64,000 bases of DNA from Juglans regia (GCF_001411555.2 NC_049903.1:21331327-21395326); one strand, 5' to 3'; shown: positions 35,136 to 46,710, counted from the first letter of the stretch. The notes: generated by a model from the sequence alone, not told the origin. Made by a program: numbers and translations.

Positions 35136-35733
35136 CTACTTCTTTAAATTGGGATATGAATTCCTCAGCTCCAAGAGTCTAGACCACCTCTTATCGGTAG
35201 AACCCACATTTTGTCCATCAATACCTGCAAAGAGTTCATTAAGTGACTGCCTGCCGTGCATTGCATTGCCTATAGTTCAATAGTTGTCAAAACGAAACAA
35301 GATTACATTACTTACAATGCAATGTAGGTTCTGATCTCTCGCATAACTCCGAACAAGTATCCTGCAGCATAGATTTTAAGAATATTTTCCCAAATGACGT
35401 AGAATTCAATGCAAGTTGTCTGGTAATAAAAAAAAAATATTCCGTATGCAAATCATACTTTTACTGATGTGGTAAGACGGATTGAGTCTTGTACTAGTGA
35501 ATCCAGGTCCACTTCATTTCCGGGTTTAACATAGATCACCTGCTAAGGAAAGCCGTGTTAAATCACATATTCAAAAGTCAAAACAAGAAAAATAAGGAGG
35601 GAAAAGGGTCATTTCTATTTTGAGTGAAATTGATTGCATCTGTTTAGTGCAGAATATGAAATATTTTGATCATTTCACCTCTTGTTGACAAGAAAAATCA
35701 CTTAAATACCTCATATTTTACACTAAATTGTAT

Positions 35734-35782
<49 letters not shown>

Positions 35783-37068
35783 GAGACTTAATGATGGATC
35801 ATCTCCCCCAATTTCAGGTAGTTGATTTTCACTATCATCCCTGCTTGATGGTAGAACCCATACGTTGAAGGTTGTGTCAATCTATTACAGCATGTACAGC
35901 AGCAGGTTAGTGTCATGCAAGCGCGGCATAATCTTTCCTCACCAAATAAATTTCACATCTTCTTTTCTTAACAGAGTGAATACGTACCTCTCTGCAGTAT
36001 GGTGAAGAGCAGATACTACATTTTCTACTGAAGGATGTAAGAATCCTTCCATCGACTGAAAGACCAAAGCCGGCGTGCTGGTAAGTCCAAAGGGGAAATC
36101 ATTAGATAGATTCCTTGACTCCATGATATAGCATTTTGGGTTCTCAAGAAAATTGAATAAAGCCTTTAAAGAGTCCTACCATTTCAAGTTGGTGCATAAA
36201 CATGCTGCTTACTATGAGATTGCATCAATCATAATAATAATAAAAAAATAAAAAAAACTCAAAACATAAATATTTTTATGCCAGCTGATGCTGCAGGTTT
36301 CCATATCACTAGAGTGTTTGATGTATCAATAAATAGGCTTGCAAATAGAATTTTCCAATATGTAGCATTGAGCATCAAGGAGTATCTGCGACAGTCTAAT
36401 CTTTGAGTCAGCTAATTTGTCAGTCTAAGGGCTTAGAATCCATATAATGTGCTTGCTTGCCTTTTACCTTTTCCAATAGCAACAGTTACCACAATGGTGG
36501 ATGGAAGAACCCAACACACTGGAATTGTTGGAAAAAAAAGGATAAAACCATTGCAGAGCCCTCAAATTTTCCTAACTGATCTGCCCAGAGGAAGAACCAT
36601 CAAACGCATACACCCTAAGCCACTTCATTTGACATTGCTTTCTTGTTTGGAGTTAAATTTAGGATGAACATACAACTAAAACAAATAAAAGAAAGAAAGA
36701 TGAAAGGAGTGGGAAGAGAATCACCTTCTGGATGCCGAGGTTGATGAAAACTTGTGCATCTTTATGTTCATCATCTTCCACCAAATCTTGCAACCGCAAG
36801 TCCCGGAGAGAGAGAAGGTAGTCGCAGTTCCATTTGCCTTGCCATCTCCCATCTGAAGTTGATATTTTGATCAGACGGCGTGGACCCCTGCTACTGTTTT
36901 TCTTTAATTTGTTGAGAATTGTCCAGTACAAAGTGGTCAGGTGAGTGGAACAAAACCATTGCTTTATGATAAAGACTAGAAAAACAGAGAAGGAAAGGGA
37001 AGAAGAAAGGAAGAAGAGAAACATTACTGCTCAAATAGAAAAACAGACAACAGTTTTAGTTATCAAAC

Positions 37069-37105
<37 letters not shown>

Positions 37106-37444
37106 TATATACGTATGTATGTATGTATGCTGGTTTGATGTTGGATCTGGAGTTGCAACAGAAACACGCACTCACACAGAAGGAAGATGCTTCTGGGAAG
37201 ACTTTGCAAGTTCTTAACAGATTGCAGTGAGTGAATTCATATAAAAAAAAAGAAGTATCATTAACACGTAACCGAATTTATAAAGTTTTCAGAATACCAG
37301 GGAGATGTCATTTCTTTTTGAAGTAGCTCTGGTTATGGAAAACTGAGATGGTGGGGACTTGAGGGATTTAGCCTTAGCAGCTGGGTAGTGACTGTGACCT
37401 GGGTTGATGTTTCTCGCCGATACCAGACGGCAAGCTTCTGCCAT
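35136..37444 (-). CDS. DUF177/YCED homolog, plastid 23S rRNA accumulation protein (YCED homolog 1-like)
   Basis: Seven exons on the minus strand: 37444-37298, 36901-36725, 36077-35988, 35881-35792, 35539-35459, 35361-35316, 35224-35136. They total 720 nt, exactly 240 codons including the TAG stop, in one frame. Exon 1 is a Ser/Ala/Arg-rich chloroplast transit peptide. The DUF177 core begins at RRLIKISTSDGRWQGKW and continues with DLVEDD, a cysteine cluster (RKCSICSSPYCRE), LPEIGGDDPS, VIYVKPGNEVDLDSL and DTCSELCER. Plant homologs are needed for plastid 23S rRNA accumulation. The other introns have GT donors and AG acceptors, but the donor after exon 4 reads TTAAGT where GTAAGT is expected, next to a 45-bp GA/TC tract. 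The gene may be a recent pseudogene or a damaged allele. The exon-2 acceptor (TTAAAG) was chosen by phase and is the least certain boundary. Confidence 0.85.
35735..35779. repeat. (AG)n microsatellite in YCED-like intron 4
   Basis: About 45 bp of pure AG repeat, starting 12 bp from the exon-4 edge. On the transcribed strand it is a TC tract immediately after the damaged donor. Confidence 0.97.
35786..35791 (-). other. Disrupted 5' splice site of YCED-like intron 4
   Basis: On the minus strand, exon 4 ends GATCCATCA and the intron begins TTAAGTCTC. Apart from the first base this is a perfect plant donor (GTAAGT). The next exon resumes in phase 0 after TTAGCAG at 35540-35546. Using the GT at 35787-35786 instead would add four bases and shift the frame. 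Confidence 0.85.
37066..37130. repeat. AT-rich and GTAT microsatellites in YCED-like intron 1
   Basis: An (AT)n tract followed by a short (GTAT)n run, read directly, inside the first intron of the YCED-like gene. Confidence 0.9.
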
Positions 37445-37839
37445 CTCTCTCTCTCAAAACTAGACGTTTGCTTTATAACCTTATCTTCTTATTTAATCGG
37501 ACCAAAGCTATTCTCTTTCCAAAATGGGGTTCTTTTCTTCTTAGCAGGCTCCAATGGTTGGCTCTTTGGAAGGATAGATTGAAAGGACATTTGAGCATCG
37601 TAAAGGATTCATTCGTCTCACAGTTGAGACAAATCATATCCACATATTATATATCTTTTTCTTCTAATTATAGAGAATAATTAAGACAAGATAATTGTAG
37701 AGAATTTTATTCCTATTTTTCTTTTATTTTTATGATTGTAACTAGAAATCTCATAAATTTTATTTGAGGGAAGAGAGGTATTGTAGGATAAATACTACAA
37801 TACCTTTAATCATCACTTTAAAAAAATTTAAATAGATAT

Positions 37840-38001
37840 GAGAAATGATATTTGCAGTCGTATAGGATAAAAGCATTGTGTAATCTTTTTGAAAAAACAA
37901 AATGAATAAATATGGAATCTATATAAAAAAAAATTAATTTTTTAATAATAGACCTCACTCTTTTTTAAAATGATTGTGTGACGCTTGCACAGATATATCT
38001 A
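37840..38001. mobile_element. Short AT-rich MITE, copy 1
   Basis: Begins GAGAAATGATATTTGCAGTCG, the same terminus that closes copy 2 (reverse complement of ...ATATCATTTCTC). It shares the CTTTTTGAAAAAA and long A/T core with the copies at 38757 and 45418. Its right end is eroded. Confidence 0.55.
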
Positions 38002-38009
38002 ACTTAATA

Positions 38010-38740
38010 GATATACCCTATACTCTTCAATTTGTTTTAAACTTCAGTAACATTTATGAATCCATAGGATATAAAAATTCAATTGCATAAGTTCAGAAAA
38101 TAAAAAAAACATGTTAGAAAAACTAACATACTATTCATTTTAAGTAAAAAAGACACGTAGACACACATCTGATGAAAGTGTCTAAGACCTTTGAACGTAC
38201 AAGAAATGAATAATTCAAAATAAAAACTCGGAATTCTTGGAGGAAAACCACATAAACTATTTTAATATTTAATTCCAAATTTATTGACATAACCTTTCAA
38301 ATTATTTTTAAACGTAAATTACCAATTATGGACACATACTATATACTACACTCCTATTCTATTCTCATCTCACCATGTAAATGTGACACTTCCATTATCT
38401 TTGATCATCTCTTATTAAAAAAAATCAAATATCGATAGACAATGTCACCTTATCATAATGAGATAGAATGAAAATGAAGTATGCAACATTTTCTTTTACT
38501 AAAATATAGAATTTAATGTGGAGTGCCAAGCAAATCTTTTCAGTAACAATTGATAATCAGGGATGAATACGAGTGTTCACTGAATTTTTGAATTTCACTT
38601 GAGAATAATTAAAAATGTATTTAAATCCGTCACCAAAAAACAAAACTAAACTAAACTTGAAAGAAAACTCCCATAAGTCATTTCTAATTCTCCACATATA
38701 TTACGAGAACATAAAATAATTCTTGTAGTTTATAACTGAA
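38010..38740. other. Intergenic between the YCED-like and CCB3-like genes
   Basis: Very AT-rich, with no credible frame and no further element recognised. The flanking stretches 37445-37839 (promoter side of the YCED-like gene) and 38933-39157 (3' side of the CCB3-like gene) also show no gene. Confidence 0.6.
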
Positions 38741-38756
38741 AACATTTCTCTTCACA

Positions 38757-38918
38757 AGTAATATTACATAGTCGTAGAGTGCGTAAGACTAGGCAATCAC
38801 TTTGAAAAAAATTAAAATTCACTATTAAAAAATTTAATTTTTTTCCTTATAAATTCCGCATTTACTTATTTTTTAAAATTGATTGTACGACAATTGCACA
38901 CTCTACGATTACAAATAT
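38757..38918. mobile_element. Short AT-rich MITE, copy 2
   Basis: Inverted ends around the shared core GTCGTAGAGTG / CACTCTACGAT. A 14-bp perfect direct repeat CATTTCTCTTCACA flanks it (38743-38756, 38919-38932). Part of that repeat may be terminus rather than target duplication, since copy 1 has a similar end. Confidence 0.65.
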
Positions 38919-39157
38919 CATTTCTCTTCACAAAATCTAATTAAAAAGGATAAAGCATTTGATTTACAAAATGGTTTATTAAAGTACAATTTAAACCCAA
39001 CATTGGAAACCACTAGAGTACGTATAAATGGATAAGAAACAAAAAACACTTCCTAGTACTGTACTCCAAAAGGTGGAAAACTCCCTCATTTCACTTCACA
39101 GCAGAGAAAAGTATTTCAATATATAAGCATTCTTCATTCCTACATCTTTCAAAAATG

Positions 39158-42100
39158 TCAGCTAACTTGTTGAGAAAGAAGGACAAGAAGCCCTTGTGGG
39201 CCCACCAATATTTCATTAAGAAAACTGATCAATCCGAACCAGACCACAGGAGTTACATCAACTCCGCCAAGGGGTGGTATCAGCTTTCGGGTAGGGATGA
39301 GAAGTGGCTCAGTGGGAGCATAGGCTATTACATAAGGGAACTTTCCAACAGGAAGCTTTGGATACCAGGACATCACTATTCTCAAAATGAACAGAAAGCC
39401 AAATGCTGGAAGAAAGGGGCCTAGAAATGCGATGGCGAGTTTTGCTGAAGCGGGGTCCAAGTCAGCTAATATCAATCTCTGCATAAAATCTATACCAGCA
39501 TTCGATGATGACGTCTCTGGCATGCTGATCTTGAGAAGTTCTGCAACTGTGTGTACATCGGATGGCTCTCCTGAAAGAGAAGCATCTATTTGTGACAATT
39601 GATTGCTGGGGAAAGCCACAACTTTCATAAAACACGAGCTACATCGAGCAAGTTGTGAAACCCGATTTGACTTTCTTTTGGTCAGGCTCCTGAAGTGTTC
39701 CTGCCACAAGAGAAGTTATATGGATAGGAATTCGATTACAAGCAGCCTGAAAAAGGACAGTGATCTTCTTTTTTTAACATTTGGGGATGTATCAACCTTC
39801 AATGTCCAACCATGGGCATCTTGCCCTTGTGGTTCGTAACAGCCACAATGGGTATATATCTGGTGAAAGAAAACACTTTATATGCCTCACAAAAGTTCAG
39901 TTAACAGTGCTAGAAACTGCCAAGCAAGCAGGATGGGATCCTTGCCTCTTTTTCTTTTTTCTTATTCTTTTCACAGGTACCAAAGTCAAGGAGCATCCAG
40001 GATCAAATAGCCATAAATCATTGAAACTACAAGTTTTGTTTGAGGGAAAACAAGCAGACATACTTCTGCAATTTCTTTGTAATGTGAAGGTACACTAGGG
40101 GACTGCAAAAATCCCAGCATTTCTGTGTCTTAAAATAAAGTTACAGTATGAGACGATGGTCAATAAATTGAGATAAAGTCATCATGAAACCAAAGGCCAT
40201 CCCAATAATAAAACCCTTAAGACTTTTCATGAAATCAAATGGACACTAGATTTGAAATCAATTACAGTTTGCTTCCATAAGCAACCAAGCAACAAATAAA
40301 GTAGCTAATTTTGCATGATCTTAAATTATTGATACAAGGCGAAACAATATGGTCCCAGACTCCATACAAGCTTCGGATAACAGCTCAAAAAAGTCCAGTA
40401 ATCTTTGTGTGTTGTTTTTCTACATAACTATTATAAGGTCATGTGAAGACAAAAGTAACTTTTTTTTTTATTGGCACTGGGTGTCCGGGAACAGTGTCTC
40501 GACTAATCTCGGGGGTGCACAGGCCCTCAATAAGAAGTTTTCCGCAAGTGCACCCCAGGTAATTCAATGGGAAAATCACCCAGTCTGATGGCCCCTAGAG
40601 ATTGTTTACACCCACGGGGATTTGAACCTTAGACCTGGGGGGAGCATACCCCCAAGCCCAAGGTCTTCACCATTTGAGCCAACCCCTAGGGGTTATGAAG
40701 ACACAAAGTAACTAATGATCATTAGTGAAGACAAAAGAAAACTGTTTTAGTTGATCATTAGTGAAAACAAAAGTAACTAATGATCAACTAAAACAGTTTT
40801 CTCTTCCCTTTTCATCTACTAATCCATCTAACAAGGTTTACTTTAAAAATTATATATTGCACTTTTGGTTTCTCATTTTAACTTCCAAGTTGAATATGTA
40901 TAATTATTGCATCGACATAAACAAGATTTGATGCAGTTAAACACATTGACGCTGTCAATTTGGTTTCGAATTGATCCACTAATTGGTCCCTTAATGAGTT
41001 AGTGTAAATTGCTTTTTTCCTGAAAACCAGTCAATGCCTAAATTACTGTGAATTGTGCATCTAAACATATATGACAATGAGTGTGGACATGATCAAGAGA
41101 AAAGTCTTGCGTCTCCACCAGTTCACTAATCAACTGATGCTGTACATCTATATGCTTAATCCTAGAGTGTCGAATGGGATTTTTAAAAATATTGATGCCA
41201 CGTGTGTTGTAAAAACAGATAGACATGGTTACTCAACATTTACTTCCTCCAAAGCAATTGAGTGTAGCAGCTTCCCACTGGTATGTATTATGCCTCGACC
41301 ATAGGCAAGGATATTGAGTTTTGTTTCTTATTCATCCAAGCCACAAGATTTCTGCCTATCTATTACCAGCATTAAAAGCCTAATCCACATTAGAATAGCC
41401 ACCGAGGTCAACATTAGAATCTCTAGAGTACCAAACACCTAAGATGTAGAAATCACTTCATGAAGATTGAATGAAACTTGTGATGGAAATCAAAACTTTG
41501 AATGAACTTGAACAATAATTTGAATCCATAGTAACTCAATCGGGAAAGAAAAGTGAAGATTAAAGCCAGATTAAAGCAATCGGGGTCACATCCAATCAGG
41601 TATTTTCTCCCCAGGGTTCCCAGGGTTGATTATGCATAGAGTAAGCTGCATGATCCAAGCCATCCTACCAAACCCATCATGGCTACTCATTTGTCGTTGT
41701 GACACATCTTGGTTCTCCATGTACTCATATTATTTTTACTTCCAAATTTTCAGACAATACTTTTGCAACGTGCCATGTAATGTTTTATAACCCATACTCC
41801 ATTTGATACATCAGTGACATTGGGCTGCCTAGTGCTAGATTCCTTTATGGCTTGCTGATGGATGTTTCTATAGAATTTGGAATAGATTTCTATAAGGTCA
41901 TGGTCATTCTAGAAGATTTTCATAGAAACATTACATACGCTTGCCTTCCATTTCAATATCTTACATCCAGATAGCTCTAGCACATCAGGTCCCTCTTCCT
42001 CATGGCAATCACCAAGATAGACATCCACCAGCTATTAGGTATATCACCCTTGAGCTGAGTCTTTCATATCTTTGGAGCAAGTACCGCCCAAGGCTACAAC

Positions 42101-45100
42101 ACAGGACAAGGAGATCACACTTGATCCTACACCTAAGATGCCTCCATCAAGTTCTACTGGCTCATCTTCTTCTACGAGACCTGCATCAGTGACTCTCGAA
42201 TGGATGTTTTGGCTTGTATGGACCAGAGGCTAATTAGTTTGAAGCAGCTAGTATAATATGGAGCAGTCACTTGTTCGACTAAACCAAGATGTTCATAACA
42301 TTCATGACCAGTAGGAGGCTAATGGAAATACTATTGACGTTGATTTTGCTGATGCTGATGATTAATATTGTTGGATTGTACCCTGTCATTTTGTGACCAA
42401 AAGGGGGAACCATGATTTGTACAGAGGAGTAAAATAGAGGAGAGCTGAGAGCTGACAATTGGTGTACCAATGTATATTTTTTGTTCTAATATTTCTTCAT
42501 GTATAATTTGATCTGAAACCCCTAGGGGTTGGCTCAAGTGGTAAAGGCCTTGGGCTTAAGGGGTATGCTCCCCCTAGGCTAAGGTTCAAATCTTCTTGGG
42601 TGCAAACAATCTCTACAGGCCATCGGACTAGGAGATTTTTCTCTTGAATTATCCGATGTGCACTTGCAGGAAACTCTTTACCGAGGGCCTATGCACCCCC
42701 GGGATTAGTAGGGATGCTAGTCCCAGACACTCAGTGACAAAAAAAATAAAAAATAAAAAATAAATAACTAATTTGATCTGATGTATTTATTGACATCATG
42801 ATATCCTTTTTCGATTGATATTTTGATTTTTGCTGGTATATGGGCATTTCTATTTATGTTTGTTCTCAATCCCAAAAGGGGATATTGCTAATGTAAAAAC
42901 ATTTCACCTCCCATAAGACACCTGCTGATCGAGTTTGAACAGAAATTTAGTCAGATGTCAAATTGATTATGCTAGACCTTCCATGCACCCTTCAGCTGGC
43001 CAACACTTGCAATATAGAATTCACTAGACACATAGAATCCTTTGTTGAGCAACATTTTTAGAGGATTTCGCCAGATGCGGTAGGACCTGTGGTTGAGTTA
43101 ATTTGCTTGATTGTGTATTTTACAAGATTTCCTAAGCCTATTTTATCCTCATGCCCTACCTATATAAGCTTAATTGTACACGAGTTTTTCGCTTCCTTCG
43201 GCACTATTCAACATAGCAAAAATTTTTTGTTTTTTTTAAAGAGAATTTTATGTGATGTCTTGCTAAAACTCATTTATCACGAAATAATCTTCCATCTATT
43301 AAGGAAAAACGTTACAAGCCACAACTTAAGAATACGCTATTGAGAAATTGAACAACATAAGTCATCATTTCTCTAGAAAAAATTGCAAATATTGATCACG
43401 ATATTCTGCATTTGATCCTTATGGTTTAGCTTTCAGTTTTCAGTAGTAGTATTGGAAGCATCATTTAGTGTCTTACATCAGGACCTATATTTTTGTCCTC
43501 ATAAGTCAAACCCATAGGTTTACATTGAGCTGACTATGAAGCAACCATAATTTTACATTACAATTTTCCAAATGAATAATACTATGTTGGGGAACACATG
43601 AGGTAAAACAAGAAGAAACAAAGAAAGCCTGAAAGAATTATAACGGAAAGTAACCCACAGGGGTTTGACCACTTGGGTGTAAGCAATTTATAGGGACCAT
43701 CGGATTGGGGGAAATTCCCCCTAAATTACCCTAGATGCATTTGCGGGAAACTCCTTGCAGAGAGCCTGTACACCCCTGGGATTAGTCAGGACTTTGCTCC
43801 CGACACCCAATGCCAATAAAATGAAAATTATAGTGGAAGGTGAAATTTAGTAATTTGTGTGGATGTTGAGATGAGATGAGATGAAAAATCTGTGAATGGT
43901 AGTGAAATGGTTTGTGAATAGTAGTGAAATGGTTTGAGTTAAGGTATTTTGTGGGATTTTGGGAAAAGAGAGAAAAAGTTAAATAAAAATATTATAAAGT
44001 TAAAATCTTGTTAGAATATTATTTTTGTTTGGAGATTTGAAAAAATTGATTTTTGTGTTTTGTGTGGAAGTATGGGAAAGTTATAATGATTAGATGAAAA
44101 AGTTTAAGATTTGAAATTAAAAAGTATTTGTGTTTGAGTGATGTTTGGATGTTGAGATGAGATGAGAAATCCCAACATCCAAACGGGGCCTACGGTTCAC
44201 AAATATAAATATGAAAGACCCTAAAAAACTAGAGGACAAAAGGAGTAGATAAATATATTCGTATATTCATATTACTAGACATCCATAAAAACTTGACTTA
44301 TGGAATTGAAAATAAAGTAGTAATCACTCACCACGATGCAATTTTTTTTATCAGTGACATTGATGCAAATTAAGAAGTTCATAGAAAATTTCACCACATC
44401 TGCTTAGCAGAATGAAACAACTTATAAACCATGCAAAGGCAGAATCAAGAACAACATGCAATTCAAATTGGCAGTTCAACAATTATCTATTTACGCTAGT
44501 TTTATATAATTTTTTTGGCAAAAGCTGCGTTTTGATACCAAATCGGCTTAGCACAAAGCCTAGGGATGAAAACTCGAGCTACAGCTAGTGTAATGTATCC
44601 TCAGTGAAACTATAAACAAAAAAGCATGCCCATTTGAAGTTTGAGTTCAATCAGATAAGTTGTAAACAAATTACTGTTACGATTCCACATTGACTAAGTA
44701 TGGGATTAGTTGATGATTTATAAGCTAGTTTTCAAGGGTGAGTTCTACCTAGTGGGTTCATAACATTACTAAGGACAGGCTCCATTCGCGGAAGCTGGAA
44801 ATAAATAAGGAAAGACTGAAACTCTGCATAATAGCTCTATCTTGTTACCTTTTCTCTTATATCCATTTCTAGAAGACTCCTCACAAATTTATACAAAGTA
44901 TGACAAGGGAAATAAAAGAAGAAAAAAAATCCTGGCACTTACAGAAATATGGAAATTTCCTCGATTAGATAACAGTGCCGGCCATCCTAGGAAAAATTGA
45001 TGACACAACTCAAAAATAAAAGACATGAAAAACCGACTGTGGAAGCTAATTGAAACCACTAAAATGTTAGGAACATAATAAGGCAGAATTCGCAGAACGG

Positions 45101-45177
45101 AAAGGCAAAAAGTGATAAAACAACGGATAAATACCTTTGATTTGAACGTGATTGAAAAGGTGAGCAGAAGTCGCCAT
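39158..45177 (-). CDS. YGGT/YlmG-family chloroplast protein, CCB3-like
   Basis: The last exon (39700-39158) encodes the family core. It has a hydrophobic helix around AIAFLGPFLPAFGFLFILRI, then MSWYPKLPVGKFPYVI, YAPTEPLLIPTRKLIPPLGG, VDVTPVVWFGLISFLNEIL and a final GLLVLLSQQ. CCB3 helps attach heme ci to cytochrome b6 in the thylakoid membrane; other YlmG proteins affect nucleoid and chloroplast division. This exon starts after an acceptor (GTGGCAG) and has no usable ATG, so upstream exons are required. Two fit in phase: 45177-45135 (starting MATSAHLFNHVQIK, ending in phase 1) and 44986-44943 (44 nt, consensus CCTAG acceptor and GTAAGT donor, exiting in phase 0). Together they give 209 residues with a plausible transit peptide. 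The ~5.2 kb second intron holds SINEs, a Copia fragment and a MITE. The terminal exon is secure; the upstream exons are inference. Confidence 0.75.
40461..40696 (-). mobile_element. tRNA-derived SINE, copy 1
   Basis: On the minus strand it opens with a tRNA-like head (GGGGTTGGCTCAAATGG as A-box region, GGTTCAAATCC as B box), has a body ending TGGGTG..CAGTGCCAATA, and ends in a poly(A) run (the T run at 40461-40469). It is flanked by an almost perfect 16/17-bp duplication around GAAGACA-AAAGTAACT (40445-40460, 40697-40713). Transcription from the internal Pol III boxes would be expected. It lies in intron 2 of the CCB3-like gene, on the same strand. Confidence 0.93.
40736..40802. repeat. Perfect 26-bp inverted repeat with 15-nt loop
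   Basis: Arms 40736-40761 and 40777-40802 are exact reverse complements (core ACTGTTTTAGTTGATCATTA). The loop is A-rich. Direct repeats of GATCATTAGTGAA within and beside it, next to the SINE target site, suggest a local slippage or template-switch origin. Confidence 0.97.
41038..41435 (-). pseudogene. Copia RNase H C-terminal fragment
   Basis: On the minus strand, DSNVDLGGYSNVD (near 41420) and INIFKNPIRHSRIKHIDVQH (near 41160) match the RNase H domain end of Copia pol. Stops and shifts separate them, and no LTR is seen. It lies in the long intron of the CCB3-like gene. Confidence 0.8.
41640..42300 (+). other. Possible retroelement debris
   Basis: Short plus-strand frames separated by stops, ending near 42300. 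No domain is certain. It lies between the Copia RNase H fragment and SINE copy 2 and may be part of the same decayed insertion. Confidence 0.25.
42517..42768 (+). mobile_element. tRNA-derived SINE, copy 2
   Basis: Full length: a tRNA-like head with GGTTGGCTCAAGTGG (A box) and GGTTCAAATC (B box), the same body as copy 1, and an A-rich tail of AAATAAAA units. Flanked by a perfect 13-bp duplication TAATTTGATCTGA (42504-42516, 42769-42781). Confidence 0.95.
43649..43825 (+). mobile_element. tRNA-derived SINE, copy 3 (5'-shortened)
   Basis: Body matches copies 1 and 2 (GGGTGTAAGCAA through GACACCCAATGCCAATAAAA), but most of the tRNA-like head is missing or scrambled. Flanked by a degenerate duplication AATTATAACGGAA / AATTATAGTGGAA (43636-43648, 43826-43838). 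Confidence 0.85.
43855..44190. mobile_element. MITE with GGATGTTGAGATGAGATG ends
   Basis: Starts GTGTGGATGTTGAGATGAG. Near the right end the same words recur and then invert (GTTTGGATGTTG at 44143-44154, CAACATCCAAAC at 44173-44184, a perfect 12-bp hairpin). It is ~330 bp, AT-rich and without coding capacity. The exact edges and target duplication are uncertain. Confidence 0.6.
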
Positions 45178-45417
45178 TTTAGCGTCCAGAAAGAGTTCGA
45201 GAGCGAGGGGTGGAGGGGACGTTATCTCTCTCTTAGGTGTAAGTACCCCAGTATATTCGAGCGGGTTTGGGTATGAAGCGGGTTGAGCTCTAGACAACTT
45301 ACATCCGTTTGATTCGCATAGAATAGGAAAGAGACGTTCCGAAAAAGATACACGAAAGAGAGCACATAAACAATATAAACACATTTTCTTAAAATTGTGT
45401 TAATAAATAAATAGTAA

Positions 45418-45590
45418 TATTAGATACAATTATAAGCTACGAAAACATCATATATTCTTTTTGAAAAATAGTTGAATACATTATTAAAAATTTAATTTTT
45501 TTATATAGATCTCATATTTATTTATTTTTTTCAAAATAAATATGCACGTAGCTCTTGCGCACTCTATGATTACAAATATTATTTTTTTTT
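45418..45590. mobile_element. Short AT-rich MITE, copy 3
   Basis: Shares with copies 1 and 2 the core CTTTTTGAAAAA...TTAATTTTTTTATATAG and the terminus CACTCTATGATTACAAATAT. It lies about 240 bp upstream of the CCB3-like start codon. Confidence 0.6.
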
Positions 45591-45872
45591 AAAGAAAATA
45601 TTTTTTTTAAGAAATAATATTAGAAGATTATCATCATTTTACAAACATTCCCCCATTTGAAAAATGATAAACAGTAAACCGTTTTTACAACTCAATCCTT
45701 TCTACATACTAAGTTGTAAAATCTAAAATTACAACCCTATAAAGTTAAGTTATTATATTTTATGGAAGATTCAAAAGTGAAATGCGAGACCTCTCTCGGT
45801 GAGGTGAGGTGAGGTGAGTCTTTGCTTTCAACAAAGAGGAATCTTAAGACGTGGTCTGTTGAGTGCTAAAGA

Positions 45873-46710
45873 CATGGAAGATGACCTTCACAAGCAATGG
45901 GAGGGTCTTACTCTCTCAGAACAGGAGGCTGACACGATGAGGGTGGAGAGTGAGGTGTTAGAGCAGTTAGTCAAAAAGGAAAAAGGTGCCTTCTGATGTT
46001 GATCAATACGGATAGGGTGGTGAATAGACAGGCTTTCAAGGATACCATGACCAAGGTATGGAGGCCTGAAGGGTGGTTACAATTAAAGGAAGTGGGGGCC
46101 CAGCAGGGTATTAGTGGAGTTCCAGCATGAACATGACAGAGCTAGGGTCTCAGCGGGAAGACCATGGACTTTTGATAGAGCCCTAGTTTGCCTATAGGAG
46201 ATTGACAACCAAGTCCCATTGAAAGATATTACGTTCACTGAGGAACTCTTCTGGGTTCAAGCACGCAACATGTCAATGGCCAGCATAACCAAAGAGATTG
46301 GGGGTATGCTATTTTCAGGAATGGAAAAGGTCGTTGAAGTGGAGACAGACGAGGAGAGGTGTGGCTAGGGAAGTGTTCTGAGGGCCAGAGTGGTAGTAAA
46401 CATTACAAAACCTCTCATGAGAGGAAGATTCTTAACAGTCGATAAGGTGCAACGTTGGATCCCTTTTAAGTATGAAAGATTACCGTCTTTCTGCTTAGAT
46501 TGTAGTTCTATAAAACACTCATCCTATTGCTCTGGTTCTTCTCGTTATAATAAGCTAAAAGCAAACAATCAGTTTGGACCTTGGTTAAGGGCCTCACCTG
46601 CGAAGATGAGTGGTCCCGAGTTTAAACACTATGGTGGTGACTCATTCCAGACTTCCCCACATTATCAACCTAGTGGTAGTTCAGGGATGGAGTCAAACAA
46701 GGACAACTAG
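45873..46710 (+). pseudogene. LINE ORF1 remnant
   Basis: The first part is acidic and starts like plant L1 ORF1 (DUF4283-type) proteins. After stops near 45994-46380, the section VVNITKPLMRGRFLTVDKVQ followed by YERLPSFCLDC matches the DUF4283/zf-CCHC_4 junction. The zinc motif is incomplete. Confidence 0.75.

Noticed and set aside
39701..39709. Start of the CCB3-like protein at 39709
   Set aside because: That codon is TTG, and the sequence just before 39700 is a splice acceptor, so upstream exons are needed.
42525..42605. Possible tRNA gene (A and B boxes)
   Set aside because: The tRNA-like head is attached to a SINE body with A-rich tail and target duplications, and does not fold as a standard tRNA.
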